A stretch of 64,000 nucleotides of DNA. It comes from Gnetum montanum (Eukaryota > Streptophyta > Gnetopsida > Gnetales > Gnetaceae). The notes beneath the pieces are model-generated. The model was not told the DNA's origin and searched no databases. It saw only the letters and a list, made by a program, of their open reading frames with translations. The position numbers and the translations under genes are program-made. Shown here piece after piece: positions 22,642-33,630 of the stretch (position 1 is its first letter; each line of letters opens with the position of its first letter). The stretch lies in assembly GCA_015680685.1 (NCBI GenBank), contig MNCI01017637.1, positions 1 through 64,000 of the forward strand, in the 5' to 3' direction.

Positions 22642-22985
22642 TGCAAATGCCAAACTGCTAGTTTAATGTCATTTTGGACTGCCAAATCGCAACATGCAAA
22701 ATCTTAATAGGTAAGATAATAGTATACAAAATAGGAAATTGCGAGCATGAGAAGTATCGAATCACTGATGCAAAAATGGAAACATGAAACTACTAAGAAA
22801 TGTGATACTGCCTATGTGGAAGACAATGAGATAACTGCTAATGTAAGCATGTGGTGTTGTTAGTTTAACGTCATTACAGACTGCAAATGTGATAGGTCAA
22901 AACCACTAATTTAGGGTCTTTTTGGACCCTGAGGGGTGTGACTATGCTAGGATTGCTAGTTTAAGGTCTTTTCGGATCCTTAATT
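22642..22985 (-). repeat. Short repeat array upstream of the antisense gene
   Basis: About four scattered units. In the element's sense they share AATGACATTAAACTAGCA, related to the arrays at 18618-18945 and 28632-28905. The promoter of the antisense gene would lie in or beside this array. Confidence 0.7.
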
Positions 22986-23945
22986 GAAAACAAATATTAT
23001 TTTTTTTTCGGGAAGGTAAGTAGTTGGCTTGAAGTGTGTCAAGGCTTTAATGCTAATAGTGTTATGATGCCATGGCGAGCATGCTACGCTGCACGGTGCG
23101 CTCCACATTAATCGGAGAGAGAGAGGACAGAAAGTTTCCCTTCTCTTATGCCATAAATAGGGGTTAGACCTTAGCAATTTGCCATTTTTATCGTAAGAGC
23201 GCAGAACTCTCATTGGAGCACAAGGCAATTTCGGAGTGCGAAGTAATTGTGTTGATCGATTAGCAAGGTGAATTTCTACAGTGAAGGGCATAAATCTACA
23301 AGCGAGACCATGGCTCCTAAGACTCATCTGGTGCTTGCAAAGGTTGAGGAGGCAAAGAAGACCTTGAGGCGTGCACCACAAGTGTGTGTTCCAGCGTGGA
23401 AGAGCACACCGTTGACCCAGTAAGTTTTTTATGTCTCCTTCGCTCTTCTCGTTTTGCGTCTTCTGTTGTTTTTTACTCTGGTTTTGCATCCTATTTGTTT
23501 TGCTATCTATGTTTTCTATGGTTGCGTTATTTTAGCCTTTGTATCGTCACGGTTGTCATTTCGGTCACGGCTGATGCGCAGAAGTTTCGTCGTGGTTGCA
23601 TGTAAGGCCACTAAAACCGCCACCATCATGGTTGTCGTAACACGGGGGTTGGGGTAGTTTAGGTTGCTTGATCCTAGCATGCTGTAACGTAAAACCCTTA
23701 GAAGGGCTCGTTCATGTGTGATGTGGTTACGTGAAACGTGTTTTGTTTGGGTATGTCGTTAGTTGTTTTGCTGCTATGCTAGGCTATTCATATGCTCCTG
23801 CTATGCGAGGCTTCCATGCTCTTGCTACGCTATGTATAGGCAGAGGGTCATGCTATGCTATATGTATAGGCTGCTAGACACTACTATGTTGCACGTGTAT
23901 TGCGTTCAAGTGTGATGCTAATATTTGTTGACTGCATTGTGCAAG

Positions 23946-24769
23946 GCGGGACCAAGGTCTCGGCTGTTGGTTTTGGACATTGGAGGGGTCCTGTGCCCTG
24001 TGATCAGACCTGTGGCCAACGCTCCTCCTCCCTAGATACATTTGGGAGAGTGAGTGATCTGGTTCAGGGAAGGGGTACAAGACTTCCTGCAATTCCTTCT
24101 TGACCACTTTAGTGTGATTGTTTGGTCTTTTCTAGAGGAGGAGTCATCCGGCATAATAGAAGCCATGTTGCTAGGGGCAAGTCGGGGCATCCTGAGATAT
24201 TTTACCGATGAGGCTATCTTGAGAAGATAGGGAGGAGGATCTAGCCAACACTCAACAAGGTTGAGGTGTTTAGCCTGGATCTGGGACATTCCGGAATACA
24301 ACTGCTACCACCAGTACAACACATTGTTTCTCGCACGTCACATGGTGATGTACTTTCAGAACCCATAGGGGACTATCTATTATGCTGGCGGGTGAGTTTT
24401 GCATCTTTGCTCCGCTTCATTGTGCAATGCTAGCCATACCTGGCCGAATGCTAACAATGCATGTTTTTTTACCAAGTTCTATAATGATGATGACGAGGTT
24501 CACGACCAGTTGGGTCTATTGGCTACAGTGCAGCTAGCCCTATAGGAGTTTGCTTCTGCCAAGAACCTACTGGAGGGTGTGATTGGTCAGTACGGGGGAG
24601 AGTACTGTACCTACCTACGCACATTTTGCATTCTCTACAATCAGTGTAGGGAGAAGGGTTGGCTGGATAAGGAGTGGAAATAACCCTTCAAACAGGTCAC
24701 AGTTGAAGCGGCTTTGATTGAACTTCCACTGTTTCCATTACTGTATAGACCTGGTGGGTCAAAAGGCAG
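23946..24769 (+). pseudogene. HAD/FCP1-like part of the antisense gene (exons 2-3)
   Basis: The Asp of LVLDIGG is encoded at 23976-23978. Stops in this part are few (after PPP, before VIW, after ILRR, in FQNP-stop-GT and two in exon 3). Tat-2 gives FLEYLLQQFNVIMWSHLVVE and IIEMLL in the same order, so the segment was inherited by both elements. In Tat-2 the acceptor before exon 3 leaves one base before the frame, which fits a phase-2 intron after the GG that ends exon 2; the Tat-1 copy seems to lack that base. The likeness to host HAD proteins is from memory of the family pattern and needs a profile search. Confidence 0.6.
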
Positions 24770-24850
24770 GTGCCGCATGCTCAAGTGTTTTTGTAATCTT
24801 TGCATTCTCTGCAGTGTTATGCTAAGTGCGTTTTGTGAAAATTGTTGCAG

Positions 24851-25894
24851 GGGCGAAGAAGCCTCGTGAGGTGATGGTGGTAACTGCCAAGAGGTAGGGG
24901 GCAAACATCTACTTCAAATACGACAAAGTAGTGGTCAGCCAGAGCTAGTTAGAATGAGGGACCCTAGACTCCTTGCTCGGGAAATTCTAAAAGGCAGGGC
25001 TTATGGATCTGTTCATGGCTGTGAATTCAAGCATATTTGCTGCTGAGATGCTTTCCTTGGTCAACTCCTTCTCTAGGAGGATAAGCCATTTTTGTACATA
25101 TGTACGAGACGTGCAAGTGGTCATTGAAATCAATGACCAGCTGTTTGCGGATCTGGTTGACGTTCCTGCCAATGGCACCTCCGTAGTGTCAAAGGGCAAG
25201 CAGGAGTTGACCCTTTAGAGGTAGCATATTGAGGAGTGGTTGAGGCTCACCAAGGAGAAAAAAGGGTTCCCCATGGAAAAGCTTAAGGATGGCCTTGCCA
25301 TGGGGATTTACCCGATCTTTCGTGCCTACACATTCCCTCAACTGCTCACCCAGGGGAAGGTTCTGGGGCTTGAGCAGGCCTGGGTAATGCAGGAGGTTAT
25401 GGAAGAAGGGGCCTATTACAATTGGGCCAGTTTCCTATGTAGTGGCTTGCAGGCTGAGATTTTGGGGATCCGTGAGCAAATGGAATCCCACTATAACATA
25501 CACTATGCCTTCTACATAGGCTGTTTGAAGCGCTTTGTGGAGTTTTTGGTGGTCCAAGAGGATGGATTCTGGTCCGTGCGAGATCGCGACCAGATTCCCA
25601 AGCTGTGGATTCCCCAGGTCCTCCAGACTATGCGAGCCCAGGATCCCCTAGAAATGGTCAGAGAGTCATCTGTAATGACTAGATATGTGGCGGTTCGTAG
25701 CGTTCGTGGCTAGGACAGCGTGGGAGAGACGCCCCTTGTTATAACTGGTAGTGTGACATGGGGTGAATGTCTCATAGCTGAGATTGTGCCCAAGGAGTTC
25801 TGAAGGAAGAGACCTCTCCCAGCCAGGGAAACCCTTTACGAAGAGGAGGGATGAAGACTGCAGCTCAAGCTGTAGAGGACACAACCCCCCATTG
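24851..25894 (+). pseudogene. Retroelement ORF domain of the antisense gene (exon 4)
   Basis: Open over 25003-25218 and 25240-25713 apart from two stops between them. PREVMVVTAK opens the exon; DLFMAVNSSIFAAEM, VIEINDQLFADLVDVPANG, YPIFRAYTFPQLLTQGKVLGLEQAWVM and FVEFLVVQEDGFW follow. Tat-2 46640-47206 matches nearly throughout (for example LFLALSPSILVVEM, FVDLFGIPAN, ILGVEQAWMMKEVL, FAELLVVQDDG). Such domains occur in extra ORFs of plant gypsy elements and have no assigned function. Confidence 0.75.
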
Positions 25895-27510
25895 GTAGGC
25901 ATTTTTGTGTAATGCTTATTTTGCTATAGTTTGCTACGCTATGTTGCGCTAGGCAGTGCGGCGTAGTGTAGCATCTATTTTGAGCCAGCTTGTTTTGAAT
26001 CGATGCAAACATGGCTTTTTTGCTTAGCAGAGGAAGAAGAAGATGAAGAAGAAGGCGATGAGGAAGTGTCAGCCCTTAGTATGGGGTGATGAATAAAGAC
26101 GTGAAGGCCCCAGTCTCGGAGGAAAGGGCCCCGGTTAGGAATAAGGGAGCTCCTGTCTCTAGGGTAGGGGCTCTTGTCATTAGGGAGCCTCCTATCAATG
26201 AGGGGGTGTCCCCCTTGAATAAAAAAGACACTGATCTCCTGAAAGGAAAGGCACTAGAGCATGATGAAGGGGCTCATATGGACTTGGCAGGGCCCTCCAC
26301 CGGGGCCATCGTGATCATCCTGCATCAACAAGAATAAAGATCATAGTCAGGCACTGGGGAGTTGGTGGGATGTCTTCCTTATCATAGTCCATTTTGGCCC
26401 CTAATGACATGCTTAATCATGTAACATGTGCTACTGCTGATGTCTCAGGACCTCCTTCAACTCGTGCGGAGTCATGGGCTGAGGTCCTTAACAAGTTTAC
26501 ATTTATGTAGGGACTTGTTGATGACATGATCAAACACCTTCAGCAGGTGGACCCTGGTGTGGGTAAGTGGCAGTATTAAATGCTCCTATGTTATTTTGCT
26601 AAAAACTTTTGGGTTCGTTGATTTTGCTATGCTAACACAATTGCTTCGTTCTTCGTGTTGACATAGCCTCTCGGCTGAAATGGGACCTGGCTCGACCCAT
26701 GAGAATTGGTGTTGTGCCTACACTCTCATCTGATGTGACCCAGGTACCTTGTCGCATGTTTGACAAGGCTCACAAGTGCATCTTGCACTCGGCACTCTCT
26801 TTGTGGGAGTGTAGGCACGTCAACGAGGACCTGTGGAAACGGGTCCAAAGGGTTGAGCAGAGGGAGGCTGACTTAGTCGCTGAGGTGGAGAATCTCAGGT
26901 TAAGGAACGATTTTCTTATAAATCGCAACCCTGACGTTGAGGGCTACTATAAGGCTATGGATGATTATGCCAGATTTTGGACTATTGTTCACTAGAACGT
27001 TGAGTCCACTTGCAAGATAGTTGAGCAGCAAATGCAGATGGACTTGCTAGCCCAGAAGTGTTAAGATATGAAAGAAATCAGCACCAAAGTCTTCGAATGG
27101 GGGCGAACCTAGAGAAACCACAAACATGCATACAAGCTGGAGAACAACACCCATCGAAGATTGTATAAAGATGCTATTGTGAAGGCATTCATGTATGAAG
27201 CATTCATGAATGCCATCGGTGCTTCTGAGGCCTACGCTAAGTTCAAAGAGTAGGTGAAGGTCACGGAATCTCCTAACTTGAAGATGGACCTTCCTACAGG
27301 AGAGATCGCAACCACCTCCCTTTCCCTGGAACCTCTAAAATGGATGACCATGGAAAGGGAGAAAGTTGCTACTGCAAATGCTGAACCTAGCAACAGGCGT
27401 TGGATGGACATTACGACAGAGGAGATTTGGCATCGCCTAAGGCTTGGTCTAGACTGGATACCCCTTGAGACCGACGTGAGCCCCTCTCACGTTACTCGCT
27501 TTAATGGGTA

Positions 27511-28631
27511 GATGCTCATGCTATGTTATAGCTTGCGTTTGTTGCCCTAGCTGACTACTTCATTCTTGTGATGAGCACTTTTGACCAAATTTGATGAGGT
27601 TTAGCAGCTATTGGGGATGATTGGAGGGATTCTAGGGCATGTGGGCCTAATCTAAGGTCAAACTTGGGATACATGGGTGTTTATGGGTAAGAATGGATGT
27701 TATCCCCCTTCTTCCACATTTGGTAGTGTTTCCCTAGTGTGGAAACCCAAGATGTCCAATGTTGGTAAGGTTTAGCCCCCTTTTCAAGCCCAGGGTTGAG
27801 AAAGGTAAGTTATAGCTACTAAAAATGGTAAGAAATTGATGTTTTAAGTGTTTTAAGAGGTGGGAAGAATGTATCCACACTGGACATGGTATCCCCAATG
27901 TGGATGCATGGGGGTTAAGGCTTGAACATGGTTCTAATTATCCAAGGGATTAAAACCTTAGCATTGATAAAGTTTCCTAGCTAAAAACTACTTGTAAGGA
28001 AGGTGTATAGTGGGGCCCACTATCCAAAATTTAAAATTTTAAAAATTGAAGTTATATCCCACTAATATCAACATTGAAAGGAACCCCCCCCCCCCNNNNN
28101 NNNNNNNNNNNNNNNNNNNNNNNNNNNNNNNNNNNNNNNNNNNNNNNNNNNNNNNNNNNNNNNNNNNNNNNNNNNNNNNNNNNNNNNNNNNNNNNNNNNN
28201 NNNNNNNNNNNNNNNNNNNNNNNNNNNNNNNNNNNNNNNNNNNNNNNNNNNNNNNNNNNNNTCCATCCAAATTTCAAAGTTTCTTAATGTTGATGTAACC
28301 ATGGCCCCCAAGCAGCATGGAGGAAACCGGATGAGGGTGCGAGACCCATGGAGGGAGGGAATGAAGAACTGGCAAAAGGCGATGCAGGGGCATATGATGC
28401 ACAAGCAGATGAAGCAGAGGTAAGCGGTGAAGGCAATGTAAACGGACACAACCCATGACACCATGGGATTTTTATTTTTTTTCTTAAATTTTTTGCAAAT
28501 TTTGAAATGTTGAAATTTTGAAAATTTTGCAAACATTGCAGATAGGCGAAAATTTTTAATAAAATAAAAAAATTTAGTAAAGAAACCGATTTTATGTTAA
28601 CTTGTGTACTATGTAAAGTTTTCATGCTCTC
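27511..28631. other. Tat-1 spacer between antisense gene and repeat array
   Basis: No gene seen. Holds a C homopolymer at 28084-28095 and the N gap at 28096-28261. Open frames listed across the gap are made of unknown codons. The frames at 28274-28751 have no support. Confidence 0.6.
28096..28261. other. Assembly gap (166 N)
   Basis: A run of N preceded by twelve C. Sequence is missing here; real length unknown. Confidence 0.97.
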
Positions 28632-28905
28632 GTATGCTAGTTTTAGGCCATCTCGGGCCATTGGTAGTTTTGGGCCATTTTGGGCCATTGTGCAACATGT
28701 CAAAGCGAAAGGCAACAATGCTAGTTTTAGGCCATTTCGTGCCACTACCAAAAGAGATAGTTCCTTAACAAAGCAACAAAGTGATCACGCTAGTTTTAGG
28801 CCATTTCGGGCCATTAGCGTAGCATGCCATAAAAATGGCATGTTAATAAAGTGGGAAGCAACAATGCTAGTTTTAGGCCATTTCGGGCCATAACGTAGCA
28901 TGCCA
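28632..28905 (-). repeat. Tandem array after protease (Tat-1)
   Basis: Four to five units. In the element's sense each has GGCCCGAAATGGCC followed by TAAAACTAGCAT. Tat-2 carries the same array in the same place (44030-44460, with AAATGGCCTTAAACTAGCA), in the same orientation relative to the element. Confidence 0.88.
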
Positions 28906-29012
28906 AAAGGACGACATACTAACAAGGCAAGGAAGTGGTGAATGTACAAGGGATGGTAACTTGGCAGGAAGTAGTAGGTTTGCTACACTATGCGTAGCTA
29001 CTTCTTGACCTG

Positions 29013-29729
29013 TCATGGGTTGATCAGAACGTAAGGCCAAGGTGTTTCACTAGGGCACTTGTTCACATCATTGTACTCCACTTGGAAGGGCAACTCGACC
29101 CATGCATTTTTGATTTGGGAGTCAGCTCGTTGAGCCGATCCTTCCGTTGAATGTTTAATGCATGCATGAGCAGGCACTTCATTCTCAGAGGTCGTAACCT
29201 CTGAGCCCTGTTTCATGTTTACGTTGCTAATTGCTTACGTTGCTACTTTGTCACCACGGATTACCACCTTTCTACCTACATATGGTAAGTAGATTTCCTG
29301 GTATATAGGCAAGGAGATAGCCCTAAGTTATGCTAACCATGATCTTCCTAAGATCAGGTTAAACCCGAGCATTTCTTCGACTACGATGAATGTTGCATCT
29401 ATGGGGAACTGGTCCCTTGCTACGAAGTTTACATGAAATGTGCCCTTCACCAGGATGCATGCCCTGTTAAAGGACCTCAGACATGATGTTGTTGTTGGTT
29501 TGATCTGATCGACCAATCCCAGCTTGTCCACAATAGGTAAGGAAATGACGTTCGTGGCAGCCCCATCATTAATGTGTACCCTTTGGATCTGGTGTTGGCT
29601 AACCCAAATTGTGATGAAGATAGGCACCATAGTCACTTGACCCCCTTCGGGATCTTCCCTAATGGCATCACTATGAAAAGTTAATTGGGGTGGCGCAGGC
29701 TTTGTAGGTAAAGAGGGAAGCATTACCAA
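29013..29729 (-). pseudogene. Tat-1 protease
   Basis: 29328-29729 is open: VPIFITIWVSQHQIQRVHINDGAATNVISLPIV holds the active-site region, where Tat-2 has VHVDNGAETN. The catalytic Asp position reads N in Tat-1, which would inactivate it. LGFNLILGRSWLA is the second protease motif. After one stop the frame continues to 29013 (with WVELPFQVEYNDV), the start of the region that ends at the repeat array. Confidence 0.82.
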
Positions 29730-29939
29730 GTGGATCGCTTCCTCTTATGCTGGCATGTTTTCATTGACCAAAATCATTGTTAATATGCAGAGTATAGCTT
29801 CTCGGTGGGGTACAGATGTCATGATTAGGTCATACAAGATTGGTGTAGCATTTTTTTGCTTTAGGGCTTGCTTGACCTGGGTGAGGACGTCCAGAAGATC
29901 TTGGCCATCCCTTTGTTTAATGCCTTCTTTCTCTTTGAT

Positions 29940-32796
29940 TCATCCTAGAAGATGAATCTCCCAGGGAGAGGTGACCTCAGATCTGGGTTCAGATCCTTGT
30001 CTGCCGGGTGGTATAGGCTGCGTAATCGTGTCGACCTTTGTCTTTGGTGACGAAGGTGCAGATGCAAGTGATGAAGGTGTCAGCTTGGGGATACCCTTGA
30101 TGGTACTTCCCTTCAACATCTTGTCCACCCAGCAAACCTCTTGCCTTGCAGGGAGAGGAGGCTTTTCAACTCTGTCGTGCAAGATAGGGACTGTCGAAGG
30201 CATCAGCCCCTTGATGACGAATGGAGCTAGAGGCGTTAACTGAAAGGACCGCATGGCTTTGCCAATAGGCGGTGCAAAGGTGGATGCCCGTGGTGGGACA
30301 TCCAGGATGAAGGACGGCTGTGAGCTTTGACCAATCGTTGGTGGTGCTGGTGCACTACGCTGAGGCACATAGATCACAAATGCCTGGCGGGGTGGCTTGG
30401 GATCATTGTCAATGCTGATGGCATTGATTATGTAATTGACATTATTCACATTAAGGGGATCTATGTAGACATACGTAGATTGATTTTCAGGGCATACTAG
30501 GTTGCTTTCATCTAGCACCAGCTTCCCCAGATTGATTAATCTTTGGATGTCATCCTACAATGATAGACAATAATCTGTGGTGTGACCACATAGTTGGTGG
30601 TAGTCACAAAACCTATTTAGCTTGAAACCCCTAGGAACTGGAGGCTCATTGGGCAAGGCCAAAGAAGGATTCCTATGGAGCTTGTAGTAGCATTGATGTC
30701 TTGTGTTTGCTTCTTCCAACATTTGCTTGTGTTGGATGTACCCTGCTGCCAACAGTTGCTTCAGGAGTTCTGAAGGTTTGAGAGGCAACGAGGTGTATTT
30801 TGAGCGATCTTTATGCTCAAAGTTGGGTTTGGTGTATGCAGATGTCTCAGATGTAGGTGCGGCAGGTTGGGGTGCTTGGCCTAGTTTGGGCGTAGGGTTA
30901 GCCGTAGGTATGGTCAGTTTTTTGTTATTCTTACTACCGCTACTACTAGGTTTGGGCTTGGCCTTGGTTGCCACAGTGGCCACCGTGGTTGTTGGGGCTT
31001 TATCCTTTTCCTTCTTTGTGAAGGTGTTTTTGTAAGCGATGTAGGCTAGGTCTTTGCTTGCTTTGGCCGCGTCCTGTATACTCTTAGTTTGAGCGAAAGC
31101 TTGACTGAGAGAGCGAGGAGCGAGGTAGTACAGTTTGGACTTGATGAAGTCGTTCACTGCACCCTTAAAGAAGACCAGCAAGTGGGCTTCCACGATGGGC
31201 TCGCAGATTTCGTTAAGGGTTACGCTCCAACGTTGAATGAATTTTTGGACTGGTTCTAGCGCATCTTGTTTCATGCTCATCAACTGATCCAACATGGTTT
31301 CTAGCTTCAAGTTATACTTGAAGCATGACATGAACTGGGTCAGGAGCTCTACCAAAGTTGAAATGGATGAGTGTGGCAATGCGTGGTACCAATCTAGGGC
31401 TTTTCTGACTAGGGACATGGAGAAGACCTGAATGATCATGTGCAGCCATTGTTGTAATAGAAAAGACTAAGACCTGAAGGTAACAAGGTGAGCATTGGGA
31501 TATCCCTCCCCATCGTACTTCATAAAGTGCGGGAGAGAAATCTCTGGAGGTAACGTCAAAGTTGGGATTATTGGGCTGACGGGGTTGTCCTGATAAAAGT
31601 CCATGACTTGTACCGTGTCAGAACCAACAACTTTGAGGCATTTTATTTCCTCAGTGAGGGTTTGGATGAGCTGAGATGCTTGGTCCAAACCTGAAAATGT
31701 TGTAGATGGTTGAGGGACTGCAGAGGTAGCTCCCACATGCGGCATGGTGGCGGTGGCGGGCTAACTCATCGGTAGTTCCATTGGGGCTACCCCCGCTAAA
31801 GGTGCTACTTGCATTGTCCACCACTTGGTGGATGGTACTGTTGAAGTGGTAACAATGGGTTGAGCCACTGGATAGACCATTTGGGTCACCGGTGGGACAG
31901 ACCATGGCCCAGTACTAGGATGTACTATTTGCGGGGTTGGGTAGGTCTAAGGGCGAACGTAGTGAGACATCTGCGACAGTTGTAGAATAGATGAAGAAGC
32001 GAACGGGATCCACCATGTGGACGGCCCAGGGCCTGCCACAGTGAATGGAATAGACGTGTATGTAGGAATTGACATGGAAGTTATGTGCGATTGCGAAGTA
32101 GGTACAGTGTGAACATGTGGTAGGGTAGCCGTGATAGGCATGTTACACACTGCAAGAATGTGCTAATAAACAGTTTGCGGGGGTATAGTTGCTGCGAATG
32201 CAACAAGGGTAATGATACATTGGGAATGTGGCATGGCTACCCATTGCAGTTGCAGTTGTAGGTTGCTGAAGTGTAGGCATGATGGAAAAGGGAGTAGTAA
32301 CAGACAACGGGTTGGCCTAGAAGGACTAGGTAGGCGAGATAGGAACGGGGTTGGCTTGACCTCCCTCGTTAGATTGGGAATTGGGTTCCTCCTATCCATC
32401 TTGAAAGGAGTTTTCCTAGTTGGATGTGGTGTCATATTGCTCCATGAGCCTAGCCAACTGGATTAATTGGTTCAACAGCCTTTGATATGCTTGCGTTAAA
32501 AGCAAAGGAGCATCAGGGGTAGGAACGAATTCCTTCCCGTTGTAATAAGAAAACTAGAAGCTACGTTTTTCTTCGATTTCATGTAAATCTAAGTGCAGAT
32601 TAGCCTACACCTTTGCACAAAGGAAACTGTAATGCTCGTGTTGCTAGGCTAATCCCTCAGGTCCCCAGTTTTGGATTCTGAGAGATCACCATGCTTCCAG
32701 CGTCGGGTTCAACGGTTGTTCGGCACCAGCGGTGCCTTGAACCGTCATGGGCACCTCCACGTTGGAGGTGTTAACAACGGTAGTGAACAAAGCCAT
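29940..32796 (-). pseudogene. gag: Tat-1 gag
   Basis: Starts at the ATG read from 32796 (MALFTTVVNTSNVEVP). The core is well kept: LTLPPEISLPHFMKYDGEG, then open 30555-31439 with VRKALDWYHALPHSSI, LTQFMSCFKYNL and LEPVQKFIQRW. A Lys/Pro-rich stretch follows, and a zinc-finger-like FCDYHQLCGHTTDYC near 30560-30600, typical of Tat gags. After a stop, 29940-30518 is an open linker of low complexity (Pro/Ser-rich) leading to protease. Only a handful of stops interrupt about 950 codons, fewer than in any other gag here. Confidence 0.88.
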
Positions 32797-33606
32797 TGCT
32801 AGATAAGTAGTTATGCAAAAAAGCGTAAGAAATGCAAAAGGAACAAAAATAATGAAAGGCTACAAAAAGAAGGCTTTACGTCTTACTGGATTCCGGAGGA
32901 ATTGCCGAGGCGACCGATCTGTACCACACAAAGCGTAAACAGCCGTAAAAGGGTGTCACGTTTATGCCAGTGTGTGATGAGGTACAGAGCACATGCAAGA
33001 CTACCATAAGATAAGAAGGTAAGTCAACTAGCAATCAGAGGCTTTATATCTTGTAGGGTTCTCGAGGAACCGTCGAGACGACCGATCTACACCACACGAC
33101 GCATAAACAACCATAGATGGGTGTCAGGTCTACGCTGATATGTATCGGGGTGTAGAAGGCTTATAAGATTACCATAATACAAGACAGTTAACTAGCGATC
33201 AAGAAGGATTTATGTCTCGTACGATCCCTAAGGGACCGTCGAGGCAACTGCTTTGTACCGTGCGAGGTGGGGTATCGAGCGCATGCAAGATAACCTTAAG
33301 GTGAGCAAGCTAACTAGCAGTCAAGAAGGCTTTATGTCTTGTACGATCCCTGAGGGATCATTGAGGAGATCGATCTATACCACACGAGATGGGGTACAAA
33401 GTGCATGCAAGAAGACTGTAAGGTGAGCTAATTAGTTGGCGATCGGAGGCCTTGTGTTCTGTGGGGCTCCCGAGGAACTATCAAGGCGACCGATCTACAC
33501 CGCAGAAAGTGCAAACAACTGTAGGAGGGTGTCACATTTACACTTATGTGTATTAGGGTACAAAAGGCTCACAAAACTACCGTGACACATGGAAAAGGCA
33601 CCAAAA
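32797..33606 (-). repeat. Tat-1 leader with five tandem units
   Basis: Between about 32870 and 33560 a unit of 115-170 bases occurs five times. Each has GGCTTTATGTCTTGTA-like sequence, then a short palindrome of the GATCCCTGAGGGATC type, then GAGGCGACCGATCT. It lies in the 5' untranslated leader, where packaging or translation signals would be. Confidence 0.85.
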
Positions 33607-33630
33607 GGTCCTCCTTCTAGTGCAAAAAAC
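33607..33630 (-). promoter_or_regulatory. Conserved block directly after the Tat-1 5' LTR
   Basis: In the element's sense the block ends CACTAGAAGGAGGACC. Tat-2 has TGCTAGAAAGAGGGCC at the same place (39598-39621). This is where the primer binding site should be, but it does not begin TGG and I do not recognise a matching tRNA 3' end. Confidence 0.55.

Larger units (their letters stand above)
23310..27510 (+). pseudogene. Antisense multi-exon gene inside Tat-1: HAD/FCP1-like plus retroelement ORF domain
   Basis: Runs opposite to Tat-1, between protease and reverse transcriptase. Likely exons: 23310-23419 (ATG at 23310, donor GTAAGT), 23946-24391 (donor GTGAGT), 24477-24769, 24851-25894, 26031-26562 (donor GTAAGT) and 26667-27510; limits approximate, phases not all verified. 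Exon 2 reads RLLVLDIGGVLC, then FLQFLLDHFSVIVWSFLEE, the pattern of motif I and the RP-x-FLxFL-x-F-V-x-VWSS region of plant FCP1/NIF-like HAD phosphatases; exon 3 has LQEFASAKN-like spacing (its Q is a stop here) as in their C-terminal part. Exon 4 holds a conserved retroelement ORF domain (DLFMAVNSSIFAAEMLS to FVEFLVVQEDGFW). Exon 5 starts acidic; exon 6 is coiled-coil rich (EDLWKRVQRVEQREADLVAEVE region). About a dozen stops, so no longer coding. Tat-2 has the homologue. Whether it ever acted as a phosphatase is unknown; the second Asp of motif I (DxDxT) is not evident. Confidence 0.72.

Noticed and set aside
23384-23657. Two short plus-strand open frames after exon 1 of the antisense gene
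   Set aside because: They begin upstream of or inside the first intron, are T-rich with hydrophobic translation, and have no counterpart in Tat-2.
28046-28536. Several open frames across the gap
   Set aside because: They consist largely of unknown codons from the N run.
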